From an uncultured Collinsella sp. (lineage in GTDB: Bacteria > Actinomycetota > Coriobacteriia > Coriobacteriales > Coriobacteriaceae), in contig CALKBB010000073.1 of assembly GCA_937989795.1 (NCBI GenBank), positions 1-5,763 on the forward strand: 5,763 nt of DNA, read 5' to 3'. How positions within the stretch are numbered: position 1 is the first letter of the stretch; each line of letters starts with the position of its first letter. This document shows positions 1 through 5,216 of the stretch, one piece after another. The notes under the pieces were generated by a model. It was not told the origin of the DNA, made no database searches, and saw only the letters and a program-made list of their open reading frames with translations. A program made the translations under genes and the position numbers.

Positions 1-540
1 GTGGCGAGCGTGCTGTGGTTTGAGGCCGCGGCGTCGATGCTCGAATACGACAAGGTGCTCGCGCTGCTGGGTAATGCCGCACCGGTGATTGCGCTCATGA
101 TCTCGATGTGCATGAGGCTTATCCCGCAGTTTTTGCGCCGCGGTCGTACGGTACTGGCGGTGCAGGATGCGATTGATGTGCTGGGGCGCGCGCCGGCCGA
201 CCCCGTGCGTTCGCGCCTGCGGGCATCGAGTGTGCTGATGGGCTGGGGCATGGAAGATTCGCTGGAGCGCGCGGACGCCATGCGCTCGCGCGGATGGGGA
301 GCCGCGACGCGTCGCACGACGTACGCGCGGTATCGGCTGGGGCGCGGCGATGTTGCCGCGCTGGTTGGGCTTGCGGTGTTTGGTGCTGCCGCGGTGGCGG
401 TGGCATGGACCGCGACAACGCAGTATTCGTTTTACCCGCAGCTTTCGGTGCCGGCGCCGTGGCTGGGTTATGCCGTGTACGCGGCCTGGATGGTGCTGCC
501 CTGTGTGTTGCATGCGATCGATGAGAAGAGGTTTGGCTGA
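1..540 (+). CDS. ecfT: ECF transporter transmembrane protein EcfT (5' end missing)
   Basis: This is the C-terminal 179 residues of an EcfT (CbiQ-like) coupling protein, the membrane scaffold that links the two ATPases of an ECF importer to its substrate-binding S component. Seen in the sequence: a hydrophobic segment near residues 19-42 ending in RLIPQF, a basic/amphipathic cytoplasmic stretch (about 45-110) carrying the coupling motif MRSRGWG (94-100) followed by TRRT, then two membrane helices at about 112-135 and 150-172. The Arg-containing MRSRG motif is what EcfT proteins use to dock in the ATPase groove. Family members are usually about 250-270 residues, so the first helices are missing; the GTG at base 1 is an in-frame Val codon at the window edge rather than a believable start. 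The stop codon overlaps the start of the ATPase gene by one base (TGATG), which supports an operon with translational coupling. The family call is secure; the substrate is not visible here. Confidence 0.88.
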   Translation: MASVLWFEAAASMLEYDKVLALLGNAAPVIALMISMCMRLIPQFLRRGRTVLAVQDAIDVLGRAPADPVRSRLRASSVLMGWGMEDSLERADAMRSRGWGAATRRTTYARYRLGRGDVAALVGLAVFGAAAVAVAWTATTQYSFYPQLSVPAPWLGYAVYAAWMVLPCVLHAIDEKRFG

Positions 541-2183
541 TGGCTCGGTTGGATAGGGGCCCGGTGTCGGGCGCGGCGTGCGGCCCGGATATGCCGGCGA
601 TTGAGGTGCGGAGCCTGAGCTTTTCCTACCCTGGGGCTGATGCTGCGGTGCTCGAGGGACTCGACTGGTCTGTTCCCCAAGGTGCATTTGCGCTGCTTGT
701 TGGCGGTACCGGATCGGGTAAGTCGACGCTGCTGTCGCTGCTCAAGCCCGAGATCGCTCCGGCGGGCGAGCGCACTGGCGATACGCGCGTGCTGGGCGAG
801 AACGTTGCCGACATGGACGTGCGCGCGTCTGCGGAGCGCGTGGGCTACGTGTTCCAGGATCCCGAGAACCAGATTGTGTGCGAGACCGTGTGGCACGAGA
901 TGGCGTTTGGCCTGGAAAACTTAGGCATGTCGCGCGACGAGATGCGCCGCCGTGTTGCCGAGACCAGCTATTTCTTTGGTCTGGAGGACTGGCTTCATCG
1001 CGATACCGATACGCTTTCGGGTGGCCGCAAGCAGCTGCTGTCGCTTGCCGCCGTCCTGGCACTGCGCCCGCGTGTGCTGCTGCTCGACGAGCCCACGTCT
1101 CAGCTCGATCCCGTTGCCGAGAAGAGTTTTCTGCACGCACTGTTTCGCGTGAATCGCGAGTGGGGCTGCACGGTTGTCGTGGCAACGCACCAGCCGCGCC
1201 CGATGCTCGAATACGCGACGTGCGCGTACCGGATTGAGGACGGACGCGTGTGCGAGGTGGCTGACATTGCCTCCCTGGGGCACCGTGAAGAGCTGTTTTC
1301 TGGCGAGGTGCCGGGGTGGGGTGCCTCGCGGCGTGCAAAAAACGGAGTTTTCAGCAGCGCCAGTGGCCAGCCGGGCTCTTTGGACCCGCGCGGGGGCGCT
1401 CCGGGTGCAAAAAAAGGACTGAAATCGGACAAATCGGCTGAATTTGGGGCGCAAATACTGCCGCAGGGTGACTCGGGGGCGCCATCGCGCGCCGGTGGAT
1501 GCCGAATACTCCCAAAAATGCACGCTGGGCCGGCTACCACCCTGGCAGGGAGCTGGTTTCGCTACGATCGGGCGTCCGGCTGGGTGCTGCGTGGGCTCGA
1601 TGCGGCGTTCTCGGCTGGCGCGGTGCATGCGGTTGTGGGTGGTAACGGCTGCGGGAAGTCGACAATGCTTTCGGTGCTGGCCAAGACGGTCAAGTTGCAG
1701 CGTGGGCATATGGAGCGCGGGGCGGGATCGGCAGCGCTGCTGCCTCAGAATCCCAAGGCGTTGCTGGTTGCCGAGACGGTGCGCGATGAGCTGATGGAAT
1801 GGGCTTCGACCTGCGGATATGACGAGGCTGTGGCGCGGGAGCGCGCGGCGAGCCTGGGGCTGTCGGGCCTGGATGGGCGCCACCCGTACGATCTTTCGGG
1901 CGGACAGCGTCAACTGCTTGCATTGGCAAAACTGCTGCTGATTGGCCCCGAACTGCTATTGCTCGATGAGCCCACCAAGGGCTTGGACCTGGCCAGCCGC
2001 CGCATCATCGCCCGCGCCCTGCGTGGCCATGCGGAGGCTGGCGGTACCGTCATCATGGCCGCGCACGATCTGGATTTTGCCGAGCAGGTTGCCGATGACA
2101 TTGCCATGATGTTCGACGGTGAGATTGCCTGCATGGAGCCGCCGGCCGACTTTTTTTCCGACAACGTGTTCTACAGGGCGTGA
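540..2183 (+). CDS. Fused ECF transporter ATPase (EcfA-EcfA', two ABC domains)
   Basis: This protein hydrolyses ATP to drive uptake by the ECF importer. It joins in one 547-residue chain the two ATPases that many bacteria encode separately. Domain 1 (about 19-250) has Walker A GGTGSGKST (55-63), Q-loop FQDPENQ (105-111), signature LSGGR (159-163), Walker B LLLDEPTSQLD (180-190) and H-loop His217. Domain 2 (about 333-547) has Walker A GGNGCGKST (367-375), Q-loop LPQNP (401-405), signature LSGGQ (452-456), Walker B LLLLDEPT (472-479) and H-loop His509. Both sites look catalytically complete. In domain 2 the stretch between Walker A and Q-loop is about 15 residues shorter than in domain 1. The start overlaps the ecfT stop, with AGAAGAGG at 524-531 and an 8-base spacer; Met18 at 591 lies nearer the conserved domain but lacks a clear ribosome site. 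The linker (about 255-332) is compositionally odd and is described separately. The closest familiar architecture is the fused YkoD-type EcfA. Confidence 0.93.
   Translation: MARLDRGPVSGAACGPDMPAIEVRSLSFSYPGADAAVLEGLDWSVPQGAFALLVGGTGSGKSTLLSLLKPEIAPAGERTGDTRVLGENVADMDVRASAERVGYVFQDPENQIVCETVWHEMAFGLENLGMSRDEMRRRVAETSYFFGLEDWLHRDTDTLSGGRKQLLSLAAVLALRPRVLLLDEPTSQLDPVAEKSFLHALFRVNREWGCTVVVATHQPRPMLEYATCAYRIEDGRVCEVADIASLGHREELFSGEVPGWGASRRAKNGVFSSASGQPGSLDPRGGAPGAKKGLKSDKSAEFGAQILPQGDSGAPSRAGGCRILPKMHAGPATTLAGSWFRYDRASGWVLRGLDAAFSAGAVHAVVGGNGCGKSTMLSVLAKTVKLQRGHMERGAGSAALLPQNPKALLVAETVRDELMEWASTCGYDEAVARERAASLGLSGLDGRHPYDLSGGQRQLLALAKLLLIGPELLLLDEPTKGLDLASRRIIARALRGHAEAGGTVIMAAHDLDFAEQVADDIAMMFDGEIACMEPPADFFSDNVFYRA
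1331..1530 (+). other. Repeat-like, compositionally foreign linker inside the fused ATPase gene
   Basis: This stretch encodes roughly residues 265-330, between the two ABC domains. It differs sharply from its flanks. All six lysine codons here (residues 267, 291, 292, 295, 298, 326) are AAA, whereas nine of the ten lysine codons in the two domains are AAG. Both isoleucines (306, 323) use the rare ATA. GTGCAAAAAA occurs twice (1333-1342 and 1406-1415), and AATACT recurs at 1454-1459 and 1505-1510. A small palindrome, AAAAC-GGA-GTTTT, sits at 1339-1351. The peptide is rich in Gly, Ser, Ala and Pro with no fold I recognise. Inference: a non-coding or dispersed repeat was captured in frame, or the linker drifted without constraint. 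I have no copy elsewhere in the window to prove mobility. Confidence 0.45.
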
Positions 2184-2187
2184 TGGG

Positions 2188-2901
2188 ATGATGGATCATC
2201 GCGCCTCGCGCCTACTCACAAAAATGGAGATTCCGCTGCTCCTGGCGGTGCCGGCAGTGATGACTGCGGCGTTGCTGGCGGGCATTGAGCAGGCGGCGCT
2301 TGCCATGCTTGTCGTGGTAGCGCTGGTGCTCGCGCTGTTCTTTGCGGGCTACGAGGCGTCGCGCCCGGGCCTGCGACAGATTATGCCCACGCTGGTGTTG
2401 GCGGCGTTGGCCGCGGCGGGGCGCATCTTGTTTGGCCCCATTCCCGACTTTAAACCCGTGAGTGCCATCGCCATTATCGCCGGGGCGACACTCGGTCGTC
2501 GTAACGGCTTTATAGTCGGCGCGCTGGCGGCGCTGACCAGCAACTTCTTTTTTGGGCAGGGCATGTGGACGCCATGGCAGATGTATGCCTGGGGTCTGGT
2601 TGGCTATGTTGGCGGCGCGCTGGCGCATGCGGGCGCGTTCGACCGTGCGGGTGGAACCGTGCGCATGCCGGCCCTGATGGCGTACGGCTTTGCATCGGGT
2701 TTGCTGTACGGCGTGGTGATCAACGCGTATGACATCATCGGTTTTGTGCAGCCGCTCACGTGGGCGGGAGCCGTGGCGCGTCTTGCCACGGCAGTGCCGT
2801 TCGATATCACACACGGCCTCGCGACCTGCGTGTTCTTGGCCGCCCTGTACAGGCCCTGGTGTCGCCGCATCAACCGCGTCGTCGCGAAGTACGGGCTGTA
2901 A
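2188..2901 (+). CDS. ECF transporter S component (substrate-binding membrane protein), substrate unknown
   Basis: A 237-residue, very hydrophobic protein, the usual size and topology for an S component, which captures a vitamin, cofactor precursor or metal and hands it across the membrane with EcfT and the ATPases. Hydrophobic helices are visible at about 15-32, 36-54, 65-82, 92-116, 130-148 and near the C-terminus. Landmarks are GPIPDFKPVSAI (83-94), followed by a small-residue-rich GATLGR, and SNFFFGQGMWTPWQM (118-132), a loop type I associate with the PF12822-like S components. The C-terminal part has PFDITHG. It begins 4 bases after the ATPase stop, so the products would be made together. 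Several ATGs cluster at the start: 2188 and 2191 are in frame, while 2183, which overlaps the previous stop, is out of frame. No strong ribosome site is visible, consistent with coupling. Its general look resembles corrinoid-type (CbrT-like) S components, but that is a weak inference. Confidence 0.82.
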   Translation: MMDHRASRLLTKMEIPLLLAVPAVMTAALLAGIEQAALAMLVVVALVLALFFAGYEASRPGLRQIMPTLVLAALAAAGRILFGPIPDFKPVSAIAIIAGATLGRRNGFIVGALAALTSNFFFGQGMWTPWQMYAWGLVGYVGGALAHAGAFDRAGGTVRMPALMAYGFASGLLYGVVINAYDIIGFVQPLTWAGAVARLATAVPFDITHGLATCVFLAALYRPWCRRINRVVAKYGL

Positions 2902-2940
2902 TGGCGGTTGCGCCGGGGTGGGAATCAATACTGCAGAAGT

Positions 2941-3109
2941 GCCATTTTAAAACTATGCCGGTTTACGGGGCTAGATTGGCGCAGACAGACCATACCGGCT
3001 TTTTTCGAAATTGAGCAAGCCGTTCACCTGCGGTTTTATTATCTCGGAATTGCGTATGGTTGGGGGGTTCGCGATTCAGCCCCGTAAACCGGCATAGTTT
3101 TGAAATGGC
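2941..3109. repeat. Hairpin repeat element A, with 32-bp terminal inverted repeats
   Basis: The 32-base arm 2941-2972 (contains ACTATGCCGGTTTACGGGGC) is inverted at 3078-3109 with one mismatch (T2948 opposite G3102). Pairing resumes inside: ACCATAC (2989-2995) pairs with GTATGGT (3054-3060), and AAGCCG (3017-3022) pairs with CGGTTT (3031-3036) around an 8-base loop. The whole 169-base unit can therefore fold as one long interrupted hairpin. It lies in a convergent gap 39 bases after the ECF operon stop. The core (2988-3066) aligns without gaps to element B. No transposase is present. It could be a MITE-like or palindromic repeat, a structured RNA, or a terminator-bearing 3' untranslated element. 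The inverted repeat is seen directly; its function is not. Confidence 0.8.
2957..3005 (+). terminator. Possible intrinsic terminator for the ECF operon
   Basis: GCCGGT at 2957-2962 can pair with ACCGGC at 2994-2999, and six T residues follow at 3000-3005. This is the only stem-plus-T-run just downstream of the operon. The stem is only 6 bp with a 31-base loop, and it competes with the larger fold of element A, whose left arm supplies its 5' strand, so it is a weak candidate. Confidence 0.3.
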
Positions 3110-3147
3110 CGGCTGATATGACGGGCATCGTGGTCCTCAAGAGCCTA

Positions 3148-3193
3148 ATTGATCCGTTTTCTTCTGTCCCCAGACGTCCCCAGGGAATCAGTT
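3148..3193. repeat. REP-like short palindromic repeat, copy 1
   Basis: The ends are imperfect inverted repeats: ATTGATCC at 3148-3155 against GGAATCAGTT at 3184-3193. The interior carries TTTTCTTCTGTCCCC and two copies of GTCCCCA at 3166-3172 and 3176-3182 (period 10). It resembles copy 2 at 3396-3432 in the same orientation: both begin TGA(T/C)CC, continue TTTTC-TC-GTCCCC and end GGG-ATCA-TT. REP-like units of this size are often moved by Y1 (RAYT) transposases; none is in this window, so that link is inference. Confidence 0.5.
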
Positions 3194-3206
3194 GACGGCG
3201 GCCGCA

Positions 3207-3360
3207 ACGAAACTGGCCCATCTACTACGTTTAGCCTGATACCCCCGACCATAACCGCGTTTTATGAAAAACCGCAGGCTTTCTACCTGCTGTTTTCTTT
3301 TTGCGTTGTTCGCTGTGGTTGAGGGTGGTGGCTTAAACGTAGTAGATGGGCCAGTTTCGT
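3207..3360. repeat. Hairpin repeat element B, with ~30-bp terminal inverted repeats
   Basis: The left arm 3207-3236 (starts ACGAAACTGGCCCATCTACT) is inverted at 3330-3360, perfect except for one extra base in the right arm. Inside, ACCATA (3248-3253) pairs with TGTGGT (3314-3319) using one G-U. The tip is a stem AAAACCGCAGG (3268-3278) against CCTGCTGTTTT (3286-3296) with one mismatch and a 7-base loop. The 154-base unit can fold as a single hairpin. The core 3247-3325 aligns gap-free to element A 2988-3066 at a constant 259-base offset, yet the terminal arms differ from those of A. It is flanked by two REP-like units in direct orientation. No coding content is believable here; the short ORFs across it follow the palindrome. 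Confidence 0.8.
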
Positions 3361-3395
3361 GGCAAGTGGGCCACGTGGATGCCCTCGCGAGGTGA

Positions 3396-3432
3396 AAATG
3401 ACCCCTTTTCCTCCGTCCCCGGGGGATCATTT
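3396..3432. repeat. REP-like short palindromic repeat, copy 2
   Basis: AAATGACCCC (3396-3405) is inverted at GGGGGATCATTT (3421-3432) with a one-base offset, and TTTTCCTCCGTCCCC lies between. It is a direct repeat, in kind and orientation, of copy 1 at 3148-3193. It ends only 5 bases from the stop codon of the minus-strand exonuclease gene, so a minus-strand transcript would carry it at once after translation ends. It may help terminate or stabilise that message, which is inference. Confidence 0.5.
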
Positions 3433-3437
3433 GGGGG

Positions 3438-4256
3438 TTAGAGCTCCAGGGTGAGGGTGACGGGGCAGTGGTCGCTGCCGAAGATGTCGCCGCGGATGCC
3501 GGTGTCGCGTACGTTGCCGGCGATTGCGTCGCTTACCAGGAAGTAGTCGATGCGCCAGCCTGCGTTGTTCTTGCGGGCATTAAAGCGGTAGCTCCACCAG
3601 CTGTAGACGCCCTCGACGTCCGGATTGGCCGCGCGCCAGGTGTCGGTAAAACCGGCGTCGAGCAGCTCGGTAAACTTGCCGCGTTCCTCGTCCGAAAAGC
3701 CGGCGTTGCCGCGGTTGGACTTGGGGTTCTTAAGGTCGATTTCCTCGTGCGCCACGTTAAAGTCGCCGCAGGTTACAACGGGCTTGCAGGTCTCGCGTTC
3801 AAGCGCGCTCAAAAAGCCGCGATAGGCATCGTCCCAGGCCATGCGTACATCGATGCGGGCGAGCTCGTTTTGGGCGTTGGGCGTATAGACGTCCACGAAC
3901 CAAAACTTGTCGAACTCGAGCGCGCAGACGCGGCCCTCGGTTGCGGCTTGGGCGACGAGCTCGGCAGCCCTACCCTCGCCGGCGTAGGGTGGCAGCGCAT
4001 CGGCGTGCAGCACGCGCAGTGGTTCCTGGCGGCTAAAGACCGCGGTGCCCGAGTAGCCCTTGCGCTCGGCGTAGCTCCAGGTTTGGTGATAGCCGGCCAG
4101 GTCGATATCGACCTGGCCTTCTTGCAGCTTGGTCTCCTGCAGCGCCAGGATATCGACGTCGAGTTCTTGCGCGATCTGAATAAAGCTCGGGTCCTTTTTG
4201 AGCACGGCGCGCAGGCCGTTGACGTTCCACGAAGCGAAAGTGTAAGTCTGAGGCAT
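3438..4256 (-). CDS. xth: Exodeoxyribonuclease III / AP endonuclease
   Basis: A 272-residue member of the ExoIII/APE1 family. These Mg-dependent enzymes cut the DNA backbone 5' to abasic sites during base-excision repair, and many also degrade DNA 3' to 5'. Visible motifs, in order, are SWNVNGLRA (9-17, Asn13), LQETK (39-43, metal ligand Glu41), YSGTAVFSR (68-76), VYTPNA (123-128, Tyr124), GDFNVAHEEIDL (164-175, Asp165 and Asn167), a NPKSNRGNAGF stretch (177-187), WWSYRFNARKNNAGWRID (220-237, Asp237) and GSDHCPV (260-266, the catalytic Asp262-His263 pair). All expected catalytic positions are present and the length is normal. The start is set by a minus-strand AAAGGA at 4261-4266, four bases before the ATG. 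It is divergent from sir2 and convergent with the ECF operon. A shadow frame of 285 codons on the opposite strand is not a gene. Confidence 0.96.
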   Translation of the reverse strand: MPQTYTFASWNVNGLRAVLKKDPSFIQIAQELDVDILALQETKLQEGQVDIDLAGYHQTWSYAERKGYSGTAVFSRQEPLRVLHADALPPYAGEGRAAELVAQAATEGRVCALEFDKFWFVDVYTPNAQNELARIDVRMAWDDAYRGFLSALERETCKPVVTCGDFNVAHEEIDLKNPKSNRGNAGFSDEERGKFTELLDAGFTDTWRAANPDVEGVYSWWSYRFNARKNNAGWRIDYFLVSDAIAGNVRDTGIRGDIFGSDHCPVTLTLEL

Positions 4257-4369
4257 GGTGTCCTTTCGACGGGGTTGGCAGGCTTAAGATTAACGCAACA
4301 AGAGTGGGGCGGAGTCCGCGAGTGATAGTGCGAACGCCGCCGTTCCGGAGACACGGATGGAGGACATAT
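4257..4369. promoter_or_regulatory. Divergent intergenic region between xth and sir2
   Basis: This 113-base gap must hold the 5' signals of both divergent genes unless transcription starts inside them. Visible are the minus-strand ribosome site for xth (4261-4266) and a strong plus-strand GGAGG for sir2 (4359-4363). A minus-strand TAATCT at 4287-4292 is a possible -10 for xth, but I find no good -35 partner. No convincing plus-strand sigma-70 promoter is visible for sir2, and no operator-like palindrome stands out. Confidence 0.35.
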
Positions 4370-5122
4370 ATGACGCAGGCAATATCGGACCCAAAGCAGG
4401 CCTCCGCTGCGCTGGCGGAGCTGTTCGGCACCCACAAGCGCGTGGTCTTCTTTGGCGGCGCGGGTGTTTCCACGGCGAGTGGCATCCCCGATTTCCGCAG
4501 CGTGGACGGCCTGTATCACCAGCAGTTTGCCTATCCGCCCGAGACCATGCTCTCGCATAGCTTTTATGAGGCGCATCCGGCCGAGTTCTTCGACTTCTAC
4601 CGCACCAAGATGATCGCGCTTGGCGCTAAGCCCAACCGCTGCCACACCAAGCTGGCCGAGCTGGAGCGCGCCGGAAAGCTAAATGCCGTGGTGACGCAAA
4701 ATATCGACGGCCTGCATCAGATGGCCGGTTCGCAGCGCGTATTCGAGCTGCACGGATCGGTCCATCGCAACATTTGTCAGTCGTGCGGCGCGGTCTATAG
4801 CGCCGAGTGGATTTGCTCGCGCGAGCACGAGGACGCCGCGGGTGTGCCCGTGTGCCCTGCGTGCGGCGGACGCATTAAGCCCGATGTGGTGCTCTACGGG
4901 GAGCCGCTCGACGAGCATGTGCTAACCAGCGCCGTCGCCGCCATCGCCGAGGCCGATGCCCTCATTGTGGGCGGGACCTCGCTCGTGGTGTATCCGGCGG
5001 CGGGCCTTACGCGCTACTTTACCGGCGATACGCTGGCCATTTGCAATCTTGCTCCCACCGATCAGGATGCAAATGCCGACCTGCTGATTTCTTGCGACAT
5101 CGCGGCCGCGTTTGCGTTCTAG
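4370..5122 (+). CDS. Sir2-family NAD-dependent protein deacylase (sirtuin)
   Basis: A 250-residue cytosolic sirtuin. The family removes acetyl or other acyl groups from protein lysines using NAD+, giving nicotinamide and O-acyl-ADP-ribose. Motifs are GAGVSTASGIPDFRS (30-44, NAD binding), TQNIDGL (109-115), catalytic His128 in LHGSVHRN, a complete zinc site with Cys136/Cys139 and Cys162/Cys165, VVLYGEPLDE (173-182) and GGTSLVVYPAAGL (201-213). Nothing essential is missing and the length fits compact bacterial sirtuins. The start at 4370 follows GGAGG (4359-4363) with a 6-base spacer; the frame stays open upstream to 4304, but that extension precedes the ribosome site and lacks conserved sequence. 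It is divergent from xth and lies 94 bases before folP on the same strand. Whether it shares transcripts with folP is unclear because a strong hairpin lies between. The acyl preference cannot be read with confidence. Confidence 0.95.
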   Translation: MTQAISDPKQASAALAELFGTHKRVVFFGGAGVSTASGIPDFRSVDGLYHQQFAYPPETMLSHSFYEAHPAEFFDFYRTKMIALGAKPNRCHTKLAELERAGKLNAVVTQNIDGLHQMAGSQRVFELHGSVHRNICQSCGAVYSAEWICSREHEDAAGVPVCPACGGRIKPDVVLYGEPLDEHVLTSAVAAIAEADALIVGGTSLVVYPAAGLTRYFTGDTLAICNLAPTDQDANADLLISCDIAAAFAF

Positions 5123-5142
5123 CCCGCGCGCGCGGATACAAT
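5112..5142 (+). promoter_or_regulatory. Candidate promoter for folP
   Basis: A good -10 match, TACAAT, lies at 5137-5142 just after the sir2 stop, in the locally A-rich context GATACAATAGAAAG. The best -35 partner is the weak TTGCGT at 5112-5117 (19-base spacer), which overlaps the end of sir2. If used, transcription would begin around 5149, giving folP a leader of about 70 bases that contains the hairpin at 5165-5198. Confidence 0.4.
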
Positions 5143-5164
5143 AGAAAGACTAATTGCAAAGCGA

Positions 5165-5198
5165 CCCCGCCGCCAGCGCCCGAGCGCGGCGGCGCGGG
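5165..5198 (+). terminator. GC-only hairpin in the sir2-folP gap (terminator or leader structure)
   Basis: The stem has three parts: CCC (5165-5167) with GGG (5196-5198), CGCCGCC (5168-5174) with GGCGGCG (5188-5194), and GCGC (5176-5179) with GCGC (5184-5187). That is 14 G-C pairs with single-base bulges at A5175 and C5195 and a four-base loop. It is followed by CATTTTA and then, at once, the folP ribosome site AGGAGG (5205-5210). The T run is only four long, so it may be a weak terminator of sir2, an attenuator, or a structure that affects access to the folP ribosome site. Confidence 0.5.
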
Positions 5199-5216
5199 CA
5201 TTTTAGGAGGATGTTC

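Noticed and set aside
1..540. Complete EcfT starting at the GTG at base 1
   Set aside because: The protein would lack the N-terminal helices typical of the family, and the codon sits exactly at the window edge, so the gene is taken as truncated by the window.
921..1913. A 330-codon minus-strand open frame across the ATPase gene
   Set aside because: It lies opposite two complete sets of ABC motifs; the translation is Arg-rich with no known fold, and it has no clear ribosome site.
2941..3109. Insertion sequence with terminal inverted repeats
   Set aside because: The interval between the arms is only about 105 bases and encodes no transposase; no flanking target duplication is evident. A MITE-like origin remains possible.
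2941..3360. CRISPR array
   Set aside because: The repeats are inverted pairs of two different sequences, not regularly spaced direct repeats with unique spacers, and no cas gene is present.
3039..3430. Two short minus-strand ORFs (60 and 80 codons) in the repeat region
   Set aside because: They run through the arms of elements A and B and the REP units, so their peptides are translations of repeats. The same peptide string from the arms of A appears on both strands, as expected from an inverted repeat.
3468..4325. A 285-codon open frame on the plus strand opposite xth
   Set aside because: It is the complement of a gene with every ExoIII catalytic motif, and its translation is Val/Ala/Gly-rich with no recognisable domain. 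Long shadow frames are usual in GC-rich DNA.
4304..4369. N-terminal extension of the sirtuin from ATG 4304
   Set aside because: The extension is Arg-rich and contains the strong ribosome site GGAGG at 4359-4363, which fits the ATG at 4370.
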